Positions 7,524 to 15,551 of a stretch of DNA of 29,115 bases are shown in pieces. Made by a program: the position numbers and the translations under genes. The notes beneath the pieces are model-generated. The model had not been told where the DNA came from, made no database searches, and saw only the letters and a program-made list of their open reading frames with translations. The stretch covers positions 1 through 29,115 of the IMG/VR virus record IMGVR_UViG_3300037189_023106. One strand, written 5' to 3'. This DNA is from a virus. How positions within the stretch are numbered: the first letter of the stretch is position 1; each line of letters opens with the position of its first letter.

Positions 7524-7922
7524 TTACTTGGTCTCTTCTGCATCAACTTCGTGGAACTCGTGGGCATCTTCGTTAGCAAGGCTTCCTGCAAGTTCATCCG
7601 GAATGCCATCCCCATCGGTGTCAATGGCGCTTCCAGTGATGTGCGAGGTGCTTGCCGCCTCTTCTCGAGCAACCTTAGCCTTGCCAACGCCGAACTTGGC
7701 ATCCTCTGGGTTCAAGGCGCGCACAATGATCTGAAGGCAGGCAGCAAGGCCAGCCGAGACCACGGTGCGGAAGTCGCCGCCCGAGATGTCAAGAAGCGGA
7801 ATGCCAAGACCGAGGGCAACGGCGATAGATGTCCCGAGGAAGGCGCGACCAGCCTCAAGGAGCATTTCGTCAATACCCGTGTTGTCCATAATCCACTTGA
7901 GCTTTGTCGTGATTGCGTTCAT
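7524..7922 (-). CDS. Holin, r1t-like, with acidic calcium-motif tail
   Basis: 132 residues from the ATG at 7922, chosen over an upstream GTG at 7958 because AGAGAGGG sits just before it and because the longer form would overlap the endolysin gene. Two hydrophobic segments (about residues 26-44 and 51-68, with SAGLAACLQIIVRAL) match the layout of r1t-type phage holins (two helices, the second starting V-S-A-G-L-A). It follows the endolysin gene by 11 bases. The C-terminal 60 residues are hydrophilic and acidic and contain DTDGDGIPDE (101-110), the pattern of a calcium-binding DxDGDGxxD loop. Role: pore in the host membrane releasing lysin at the end of infection. Family assignment is by pattern and context. 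Confidence 0.7.
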   Translation of the reverse strand: MNAITTKLKWIMDNTGIDEMLLEAGRAFLGTSIAVALGLGIPLLDISGGDFRTVVSAGLAACLQIIVRALNPEDAKFGVGKAKVAREEAASTSHITGSAIDTDGDGIPDELAGSLANEDAHEFHEVDAEETK

Positions 7923-7933
7923 AAATCCCTCTC

Positions 7934-8683
7934 TTACTTGTTTACGTGCTGACCGCACGCGGGGCAGGGCGCAGGCTTGACTGGCGCCACTGGCGCAGGA
8001 GCCGGCGCTGGAGTCTCAACTGGAGCGACCCAACCCTTTGGTGCGCTAACAATAATAACATGCTTAAATGCTGGGGCAACATGTGCCTTTGATACACGCT
8101 TGCTATCGGCGAGCTTTAGCAGGGTGTCCTCACTGATGAGAACGCCAAACTGCTCGTTACCCTTGCCCGAGCGCGTTGGGCATGCCCACTGCCAGCCAAG
8201 ATCCTTGTCCCAGGCGGCTGCGGTCATATGCCCATAACCGCTTGCAATGTGTTTAGGGTCTTTCTTATAGCCCCCGCCACCCTTGCCCCACCACTTAGCC
8301 CACTTTGTGTGCCAAGCGCTGATTTCAAGTCCGGCTGGATAGCCAATAGGCTGCTGAACCCAAACGCCAATGGCTGCGCCAGCCTTGGCTGAGGCAACTA
8401 CATCGTTCCAGTCTTTTGCCCAGCGGGCTTCTGCGCCAAGAACTTTTGCCGTCTTAATAAGATCGCCAAGAGACGATCCATTGTCGCTAACGCCCTGCTT
8501 TTCAACAAAACCAGTAGCCTTTGCCTTAGCGGCAATGCCATCGCCAGCGGAGAAATCTTTTCCTGCGGCGTATTTAAACGCCCACGATACGCATGCGGCA
8601 ATGCTTGACGGACCGCAGTCGTCTAAGATGCCGCCCTTTTCCTCGTGATCAAGCTGAGACTTGACCTTGAACTGGAGTGCCAT
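7934..8683 (-). CDS. Endolysin, C39-like cysteine peptidase / amidase
   Basis: 249 residues with strong SD AAGGAGGT before the ATG. Residues 20-32 (LDDCGPSSIAACV) give the cysteine nucleophile (Cys23) in the D-C-G-P-S context of C39-like papain-fold enzymes; His152 in GYGHMTAAAWD with Asp159 completes a plausible catalytic set. A Pro-Ala linker (about 220-238) is followed by CPACGQH at the C-terminus, a possible half zinc site or wall contact. No signal peptide is visible, as expected for a holin-released lysin. The holin gene follows directly. Cleavage of a peptide bond in peptidoglycan is inferred from family and context; the exact bond is not readable. Also similar in outline to C39 peptidases that process leader peptides, but context favours lysis. 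Confidence 0.75.
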   Translation of the reverse strand: MALQFKVKSQLDHEEKGGILDDCGPSSIAACVSWAFKYAAGKDFSAGDGIAAKAKATGFVEKQGVSDNGSSLGDLIKTAKVLGAEARWAKDWNDVVASAKAGAAIGVWVQQPIGYPAGLEISAWHTKWAKWWGKGGGGYKKDPKHIASGYGHMTAAAWDKDLGWQWACPTRSGKGNEQFGVLISEDTLLKLADSKRVSKAHVAPAFKHVIIVSAPKGWVAPVETPAPAPAPVAPVKPAPCPACGQHVNK

Positions 8684-8718
8684 GAAACCTCCTTATGTGA
8701 TTGCCAAAAGGCTTCCAT

Positions 8719-8747
8719 AGTTTATCCCGATCTGAAACTAGGGTCTA
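8719..8747 (-). promoter_or_regulatory. Candidate lysis-gene promoter
   Basis: Minus strand: TAGACC (8742-8747), 17-base spacer, TAAACT (8719-8724), start near 8712, about 29 bases before the endolysin ATG, leaving room for its SD. The inverted repeat CCATAG (8715-8720) / CTATGG (8745-8750) overlaps both hexamers. Each hexamer matches four of six consensus bases, so the call is tentative. Confidence 0.35.
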
Positions 8748-8772
8748 TGGCAAGGGATTCTGCGGCTAAAGC

Positions 8773-11700
8773 CTATAACTTAGCCTCAATTTCCTTAAGG
8801 CGTGTGTCAATATCAAGTAGTGCCCGAACTAGGAGCGCCTCCATCTCGTTTTGGGGAATGTTGACGGCAAGCACCGTAGTCTCTTCCTCGCTCCCAGTTG
8901 CAATCTCGGCCTCTTCACCGTTAATGTTCATGGCTTCAACCCAGTGCTTAAGGTCAGTTGTGGCAACTTGATCTGCAATAAATCCAAGGCGTGTTCCATT
9001 ATCCGCCACTGAGTCAGTGCGCTCATGAAGGTGTGGAGCTTTCCACTTAAATGCCACTGGGATAAGTTGTCGCAGGGTATCTATTGCGCCAGAAATCTCG
9101 GTAATTTCTTCCTTAAGACGTGAATCTGATGGTGTAGTAAGTGCAGCATACTTCCATCCACCTGCACTATAGACATAGAAGCGTGTGTTGGTGTTATCAA
9201 GTGCCGTCCCGCCGTTTGTAACCACGTCAGCAAATACGTCTTGGGTTCCTGTTCCATTTACGGTTGTGGTTGGGGCACCCGGCAAAGACTTAACAATAAG
9301 GCAGCCAGGTTGAGTACCAGACAAAGATACCTTTATATCCGCACCACCAAATTGCCATTGGCGACCATTTGTTCCAGCAAGATCAAGACTTAGTCCGCTT
9401 AATGAAGAACTTGCGTAAAGCGCACCATCAAAACCAATACTTCCGCTAGATGCAATGTCTCCAGTTGCAACAAATTTATCATCTGTTTTTAATGTATTTG
9501 CCGCTGATCGGTAAATGTTTGTATCTTTTCCAGAACCAAAGACAATCCCGCCATTTGCGGCAGTCTGTTGACCTTGAATTCCCATGGTGTCTGCAATGTC
9601 CGCGTCAAAAATAAGGGAGTCGTCGCCAACATAAACCGCAGGGTCTGCTCCGCCAGTTGCTGTCCTAATTGCCGTTGTTACAGAGAGATCCCCAGTGACA
9701 TTGAGCGTAGACGCAGATCCAGAGTAAAGGCTGGCTGGGCTTGCGCCGCCAAAGTCAAGGCCGTTTGCCCCAATCTCAATAACGTCGCGTGTAGTTGGTG
9801 CTCCAGCAGTTGATCCCTTGCCGCGTAGGCGAAGGTTTCCACCCTTGCTCGCGTCAACAACAATGCCAGCACCCTCATATGTGACTGCCTGGGTAACAAA
9901 GCCAGGTGTCCACGAGCGAACAACGGAACCTTCTTCAAACTGCGCGCCGTCTACGTAGACGCTATCCCCAATAGATCCAGTTCCGTACAAATGCAACGTT
10001 GGCTTAACCCAAATAACGCCAACTGGCGTAACAAAGGTATAGGTTATTCGGTACCAGCCCTCGGCATCTGGCGTGAACGATGCATAGTTTGCCGAACCAA
10101 GCGTTCCGTTAACGTCTGCAATCTCGCCGTAAGAGATTGCTTGAGTGTAGCCATCCCCTCGATAGACGCGGAGCTTCAGAGATCTTCCAGACAGAGAAAC
10201 TGGCTTGACGTATGCAGACATTGTATATCTGGTGTTAGGGATAACAGATACATCGTATTGAGCCGTTGCGCCAACAGTTGATCTATTTGGTTGAATGAAT
10301 GAAGCGCCAGTTCCCGTTGCCTTCCAGAGCGCTGATTTTGTGCCAAACCGATGCTGTTCTGAGTCAAGAACAAGTGTTCCGGTATCAGTGGTCCAATTGT
10401 CTGGTGGAACAGCAGAAGTATTGTACGTAAACGTCATATCGGTGATGTACGGTTTTGTGCCGTCATCAGACGATAGGCGGACAAGTGTCTGTAGGTAACG
10501 CTGTGTTCCGATCAATGAGCCAAGATCGGTACCCCACGTTCCAGTAGTTGCGGAAATAGTTGATGTTGCTCGGTACAATACTGCAGCTTGTGTGTTTGAT
10601 GGTGGCGGAGAGTAATCAAATGCCCATTGACCAGACGACGTAGAGTTAGCATCCCATCCATAAATCGCTTGACCCCAGCGTACCTTGAATGCCGATGTGG
10701 ACGACTCAGTAGAGGAAACATTTGCACTATCCCAGACTTCAATGGTCCACCAGTAAGCCGTTCCATTGACAAGACCAGTGATAGTTTGCCACCCTGTATA
10801 TCCAGATGCGGACGTCAACCAGGATGGAGCATCGGCATTTGCTGGTACTGAAAAGTTAGTATTAAGACCGTATTCCGCATCAACAACCTTTCCTGAATTG
10901 TAATAAGTAGTTGTCTTTGAGGAATTTGAATAGATCTTAAGACGCCAAGCAGTCTGACTTCCAGTACCACCACTCGTTGACCATGTAAATTTTGGAAGAG
11001 CATATTGTGTGGTTGTATCCCACTCGCGCGCATCGGAGAGATTTGTAATTGGGGCAATGCCGCTTGCCGAAGGGCTAGTAATAGTCACTGTTGGAGTTAC
11101 TGGAGCGCTTTCGGTATAGGTAACAGCAATATACGAAGCTGCCCCATTTACTCCGCCAACCCAGTCAGTTGAAGTACCAGCAGTTCCGGCTCCGTAGACG
11201 CTGCTATATGCATATGCTTGCTTTGAGTAGAACTCAATAAAGTCGCCAGTGGACTCTGCAACTTCGGTTGCCATGCGGATAAGAATTCCGTAGTTAGTCG
11301 CCCCCCCACCACCAGTGACGGACGTTGGAGCCCAAGCGCGAACAATGTCGCTAACGAGGTAGTTAACAGATGCGCCGCGAGTGGTTGTTCCGCTGTTAAG
11401 TGTTGCCTCACCGCTCGTCGTAATACCAGTAGTTGTGTTGATATATGCATTGGTGCTGCCTGTTGCAAACGTAGACCACTCAGTGCTATTTGAACCATTC
11501 CAGATTTCGTCGTTGCCGTACGTTCCTTCGGACCAAGACTTTGTGATTCTTGAGAACTTTAGATTGCCTGTATTTAAAGTTCCGTGCGTGTCTCGTGTGT
11601 AGCCGTTTTTAACGCCATCGTTGCTATTTGCAACTTTGAAATACAGGACAGCGTTAGTAATGCTTGCCATGCCGCTAAAGTCCGCATTAAACCCTAGGGC

Positions 11701-11838
11701 AGCACGCATGACGTATCCGCCATTCATGCCGATTGGCAAGTGCCAGTCTTGACCCTGTCCAAGGCTGCCGCCGCCAGCGCTATCTGGCTTTAAGATTGCC
11801 GAAGAGTCAATTGTTACTGGAAAATATCTTGTAGGCAT
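8773..11838 (-). CDS. Large tail fibre / tailspike with C-terminal S74 intramolecular chaperone
   Basis: 1021 residues. Residues 1-235 resemble DNRLRE-type beta-sandwich domains (SRITKSWSEGTYGNDEIWN). About 240-395 is an Ig/Fn3-like region (GLVNGTAYWWTIEVWDS). About 475-650 is a carbohydrate-binding-module-like jelly roll (NTRYTMSAYVKPVSLSGRSL, then VYVDGAQFEEGS). About 650-900 is fibre-like. The last 120 residues are a Peptidase_S74 chaperone: SDSRLKEEI at 904-912, LGFIADQV, and a final helix NEMEALLVRALLDIDTRLKE. Family knowledge: the chaperone trimerises the fibre and cuts itself off before the Ser of S-D-x-R-L-K; Ser904 and Lys909 are both present. The start overlaps the hub stop (TAATG). 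It probably binds host surface glycans. Confidence 0.8.
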   Translation of the reverse strand: MPTRYFPVTIDSSAILKPDSAGGGSLGQGQDWHLPIGMNGGYVMRAALGFNADFSGMASITNAVLYFKVANSNDGVKNGYTRDTHGTLNTGNLKFSRITKSWSEGTYGNDEIWNGSNSTEWSTFATGSTNAYINTTTGITTSGEATLNSGTTTRGASVNYLVSDIVRAWAPTSVTGGGGATNYGILIRMATEVAESTGDFIEFYSKQAYAYSSVYGAGTAGTSTDWVGGVNGAASYIAVTYTESAPVTPTVTITSPSASGIAPITNLSDAREWDTTTQYALPKFTWSTSGGTGSQTAWRLKIYSNSSKTTTYYNSGKVVDAEYGLNTNFSVPANADAPSWLTSASGYTGWQTITGLVNGTAYWWTIEVWDSANVSSTESSTSAFKVRWGQAIYGWDANSTSSGQWAFDYSPPPSNTQAAVLYRATSTISATTGTWGTDLGSLIGTQRYLQTLVRLSSDDGTKPYITDMTFTYNTSAVPPDNWTTDTGTLVLDSEQHRFGTKSALWKATGTGASFIQPNRSTVGATAQYDVSVIPNTRYTMSAYVKPVSLSGRSLKLRVYRGDGYTQAISYGEIADVNGTLGSANYASFTPDAEGWYRITYTFVTPVGVIWVKPTLHLYGTGSIGDSVYVDGAQFEEGSVVRSWTPGFVTQAVTYEGAGIVVDASKGGNLRLRGKGSTAGAPTTRDVIEIGANGLDFGGASPASLYSGSASTLNVTGDLSVTTAIRTATGGADPAVYVGDDSLIFDADIADTMGIQGQQTAANGGIVFGSGKDTNIYRSAANTLKTDDKFVATGDIASSGSIGFDGALYASSSLSGLSLDLAGTNGRQWQFGGADIKVSLSGTQPGCLIVKSLPGAPTTTVNGTGTQDVFADVVTNGGTALDNTNTRFYVYSAGGWKYAALTTPSDSRLKEEITEISGAIDTLRQLIPVAFKWKAPHLHERTDSVADNGTRLGFIADQVATTDLKHWVEAMNINGEEAEIATGSEEETTVLAVNIPQNEMEALLVRALLDIDTRLKEIEAKL

Positions 11839-14800
11839 TATGCGTATCCAAACGAACTGAGTTCAAATTGATTATTTGTTGCGGTTAGGTTGACCTGGGA
11901 AACGTTAGTTACTGATACCCACGCTGCAAGCTCGGCAGTTGTTGTCTTCGTAGTAACCACTGGGATTACAAATGATGACAATTCAAACGATGAGTTTGGA
12001 ATCATATTAGCACCGCCGGGCATTGCCCCAACAGTAATTGCAGTTGCGTTGATACCTTCGCCATCAATAGCGGCCGTAGTGGCGTCGTTGTATACAAGGC
12101 GAATTTGCCCATCCTTGATGTCAACCCTTTTAGTAGCGGTACCAGTGGACAGGTTGTAGGTTGCTAGGTCATTCAGCGTCAGGCCAGTAACATCCCAAAC
12201 AGCGCTCTTTTTGCTGCCGTCCGAGTTGTAGAAAATCATTTCAGAGAGTCCGTTGTCTCCAAGGCGCGAGTTGAACTGGATGTCTCCAGCCTTGATGCTT
12301 TCCGCGTTCAGGTTAGTAACGTTTACTAGAGCCGCATCAAGTTCTCCAGCAGTGATTCGGTCGGCAGAGATGCTTACTTCGCCGTCCGCGCTTACGTCAA
12401 CTTTGTCAATGGCTGCCCGAACCCAACCCTGAACTGTTGTACCTAGGTTGTTTTGGAACTCCGATGACTTGAATAGTTTTCCAAGGGATTCGGTATAGAC
12501 CATCTGCCCAATCGGATATTGAATATTTGGCAAGAACGTTTCGCTACCACCGCTGGTGATGTAGAACGAACTCGTGTTCTCGGTGACGGTGTAAATGACC
12601 TTTGGGACGTTGATGCCAAGTCCGCTGTAGGCGTTGTCAAAGCTGACGTTTACGTCTTCTGGGGTTACGGCAGTGCTTGTGCTTGAGTACCCAGTAATGA
12701 TTGGATCAGAGGTGGAGACGTCAATGGCGGCAAGTTTGTAGGCATAGAAAGTGCCAGGAACAAGATCGTTATCCGTATAAGACGCGGTTGCTACGTCTGG
12801 GGCGGTCGGCTGGGCGGCGCCAGAGATCGGCTCGCTGGTGCTTGCCTTATACCAAGTTCCAATTCTGTAAACCGATCCTGCGCCAGTCTGTGATCCAGTG
12901 GTCTGGTTTGCGTAGGTGAATGAATTTGGCGCAGGAACGCTGACGATAGTGAACGACCCGTTATACCCAGCGGGAACAAGGTTCTGAATCACAATCTCAT
13001 CGCCAGCCAGCAACCCGTGGTTAGATGACGTAGTAAGCGTTGCGACCGACCCAGTTCCTCCTGCCGCAGTGGTTGCCGCTCCTGCAAGGCTTAGTTCTGA
13101 CCTGAGAACGAGGAATCCACCAAAGGCAGCAGAGTTGATTAGGCTTGTCGGGTAATCCCACTTAACAGAGAGCTGCTTGCTTCCGGCGCTAACGTCTGGC
13201 AATGCTGGTGTAACGATGCCGCCAGATGTTGGCTGCCCTGGATACGGGCTTGGCTTTGGCGAAACATATGCAGAGTTCCCAGTGATATCCTGAAGACGCT
13301 GCTCAACAAGATACAACGTGTTCCTCTGAAACGCTAGGTCGCCGCCGAGCTGCACCCTGTAGTAGACATCCTGCCCAATAAGATATCCAACTTGCTTTCT
13401 GACGATGAGCGCCTCTGCAACGCCAAGTTCATTCCAGACAAACGGAACAACATCGCCAACATTGAGCGGTCCAGAGATGTGCTCAAACTCAAAGGACTTT
13501 AGAGCCTGACCCTTCTCTTTAAAGAACTTCCTTGCTGTTTCTAGGGCAAGAGTTGAATCAACAGCATCGTTTGAGACAATAGAGCCCTCAATCCTTTTGC
13601 CTCCGTTTTCCCAAACACCCTGAACAAAGTCGTAAGTGTTTCGGTATTGCGTAATCTTTTTTGCCCCAGTAAGAACGTCCACCTCTGTATACGGGGCGAA
13701 GAGATAGATCCTGTTTGCGGCCTCTCCGCTCTCTTCTGGGGCGCTTGGGTTCTCAAAGTCACGAAGATCAAGCCCAGAAACAGTGACGTTGTTCCAGTAG
13801 GCAAGGTCAGTAATGGTTTGATCGCTAAAGCCAAATGAGCCAGTAATCTTAGTTGCTTGAATATCGGTGTAATAAACACTGTGGCTTGAGGCAAAGGAAT
13901 CATGGTGCAGGACAATTGCCATTTGTGTTGCCGTGGCGGGGACAATGACGATGCCGTAGTTGCGTTCCCACTGGCTGGCAGTGACATACTTTTTGGAGAT
14001 TTGATACCCGTGAGCGTCGCCAACAACTGCTCCGGCCCCATTGTAAAACTTGATAACAGGATATGAATTGCTCGGCTGGCTTGCCTTCTGGCGCCACGAC
14101 CAGAAATACTGCTCGCCGCTGGCTACCGCAATGCGAGAGCCAGAGGCCATCTCCATGTCTTGATGATCGCTTCCGATGTAATAAGCAGCATCTCCCACGC
14201 CATAAGGCCCAGTCGTACCGTTGGAACTGAGTGTATAGCTCCCTAGGGTCCAGCCAGTAGATACGCCACCCTCAAACAAGCCATTGCTGACAAGGTCAAT
14301 CTGATTCTTGGGCTTGACAAAGATGTCAATTGTGAGATTCCCATCGCCATCCAGCGTGCCAGCATTGGCATACGCAACCCCAGTCCCAGGCTTGATCGTT
14401 GCCTCAATATTGCTACGCATATCGCCACCCTTGATCGGGGTAGGCGTAATTGTGCCGTCTGCGCTGACGCTTCCAACTGCTGCGCCTGAAGTAATGGTTC
14501 CAGATGTTGCCGTGACATAGGTGAATGTGCGCGACGATGGAACGGTTGCAATGGTGTATGAACCGTTCAAGGCCGCATAGCCAGTCGGCCCATTGGTTAG
14601 CGTGATGGTAAACGGATGCCCAACGGAGAAGCTGTGGTCGGCTGACAGAGTGATGGTTGCAATGTCCGCAGCCCGTGCTGCAAACGAAACAGCGCGGTTG
14701 ACGTTCGGGGTTTTTGGGCTCCACTTATATGCAGTGTTTAGGTCGTAGACGTTTGCTGCAAGAATACGGAACCTTGTGTCAAGGCCGGTAGCGTTATCGG

Positions 14801-15551
14801 TTGTAAGGAAGCCAGGAACAGTCACCGTTCCCGTGACTACGGAACTGATGCTATCTGGAACAGCCTTATATTGCTGAAGGGTCAGTTGGTATGGGCCAGC
14901 GCCAGTTACCGCAATAATCTGATGAACCCCGTCATACGTGTCATCACTCAGGTTAACCACAACGGTGTCGCCGATTTGCAGGTTTCGGCTATATGGCGTG
15001 CCGACGGCAATGCTGCTAACGGTGATTTTTGCAATGCCGCCAGTCCGTTCAGCAAGGGAAGGCGTAAAGGTGTACGTCTGGCTGGTTAGCACCTGCTTAA
15101 TGGTTGATTGCGCAAGAGGGGTGTATTCTAGGGATACAAATTCGCTTAGGAGTTCGGTGTAGTCAACCGCCTCAATAGAGCCAACAATTGCACCGCCGTC
15201 GCGCTGCTCGGACACTCGAGTGACAACGCCGCCCCAGAGGATAACGTGGGGGCTAACAGAAACATCGCGGATCTGGATCTCGGTGCGTGGTGGAACTTTC
15301 AGGCGGTAGTTTGGGTCGGCTAGAGCAGCAGTAATGCGCAATGCCTCAGTAGCGCCCGCATAGGCATTCCAGTTTGTCGTGCTAGATGGCAAGATTGTAT
15401 AGATGTCAGCGTGCAGGGTTGAAGATTGCCCCTGGTCGTTCTGCTCCCATTCAAGCGTGTCAAACTGGACATGTTTGCTAAAGTCATAGAAGGCGCCCTG
15501 GTCCGTTGCCCCAGAAAGCCGAGGCTGGATGTATACCCTCAGAGTTGCCAT
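11838..15551 (-). CDS. Tail hub / minor tail protein with Fn3, CBM-like and repeated beta-barrel domains
   Basis: 1237 residues, directly after the tape measure (TAA|ATG with no gap), the place of distal-tail or tail-associated hub proteins. Residues 1-140 resemble the first hub domain (IQIRDVSVSPHVILWGGVVT, then IEAVDYTELLSEF). A small beta-barrel of about 60-65 residues occurs at about 172-232, 296-362 and 834-897. About 420-570 is a jelly roll like CBM4/9 (NGLFEGGVSTGW ... VYYTDIQATK). About 600-760 returns to hub-like sequence. Fn3 strands surround the third barrel (SVKWDYP ... VPGTFYAYKLAAID). The last 50 residues begin like another jelly roll (MIPNSSFELSSF) but stop early. Probable role: closes the tail tip and carries glycan-binding modules. 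Confidence 0.75.
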   Translation of the reverse strand: MATLRVYIQPRLSGATDQGAFYDFSKHVQFDTLEWEQNDQGQSSTLHADIYTILPSSTTNWNAYAGATEALRITAALADPNYRLKVPPRTEIQIRDVSVSPHVILWGGVVTRVSEQRDGGAIVGSIEAVDYTELLSEFVSLEYTPLAQSTIKQVLTSQTYTFTPSLAERTGGIAKITVSSIAVGTPYSRNLQIGDTVVVNLSDDTYDGVHQIIAVTGAGPYQLTLQQYKAVPDSISSVVTGTVTVPGFLTTDNATGLDTRFRILAANVYDLNTAYKWSPKTPNVNRAVSFAARAADIATITLSADHSFSVGHPFTITLTNGPTGYAALNGSYTIATVPSSRTFTYVTATSGTITSGAAVGSVSADGTITPTPIKGGDMRSNIEATIKPGTGVAYANAGTLDGDGNLTIDIFVKPKNQIDLVSNGLFEGGVSTGWTLGSYTLSSNGTTGPYGVGDAAYYIGSDHQDMEMASGSRIAVASGEQYFWSWRQKASQPSNSYPVIKFYNGAGAVVGDAHGYQISKKYVTASQWERNYGIVIVPATATQMAIVLHHDSFASSHSVYYTDIQATKITGSFGFSDQTITDLAYWNNVTVSGLDLRDFENPSAPEESGEAANRIYLFAPYTEVDVLTGAKKITQYRNTYDFVQGVWENGGKRIEGSIVSNDAVDSTLALETARKFFKEKGQALKSFEFEHISGPLNVGDVVPFVWNELGVAEALIVRKQVGYLIGQDVYYRVQLGGDLAFQRNTLYLVEQRLQDITGNSAYVSPKPSPYPGQPTSGGIVTPALPDVSAGSKQLSVKWDYPTSLINSAAFGGFLVLRSELSLAGAATTAAGGTGSVATLTTSSNHGLLAGDEIVIQNLVPAGYNGSFTIVSVPAPNSFTYANQTTGSQTGAGSVYRIGTWYKASTSEPISGAAQPTAPDVATASYTDNDLVPGTFYAYKLAAIDVSTSDPIITGYSSTSTAVTPEDVNVSFDNAYSGLGINVPKVIYTVTENTSSFYITSGGSETFLPNIQYPIGQMVYTESLGKLFKSSEFQNNLGTTVQGWVRAAIDKVDVSADGEVSISADRITAGELDAALVNVTNLNAESIKAGDIQFNSRLGDNGLSEMIFYNSDGSKKSAVWDVTGLTLNDLATYNLSTGTATKRVDIKDGQIRLVYNDATTAAIDGEGINATAITVGAMPGGANMIPNSSFELSSFVIPVVTTKTTTAELAAWVSVTNVSQVNLTATNNQFELSSFGYA

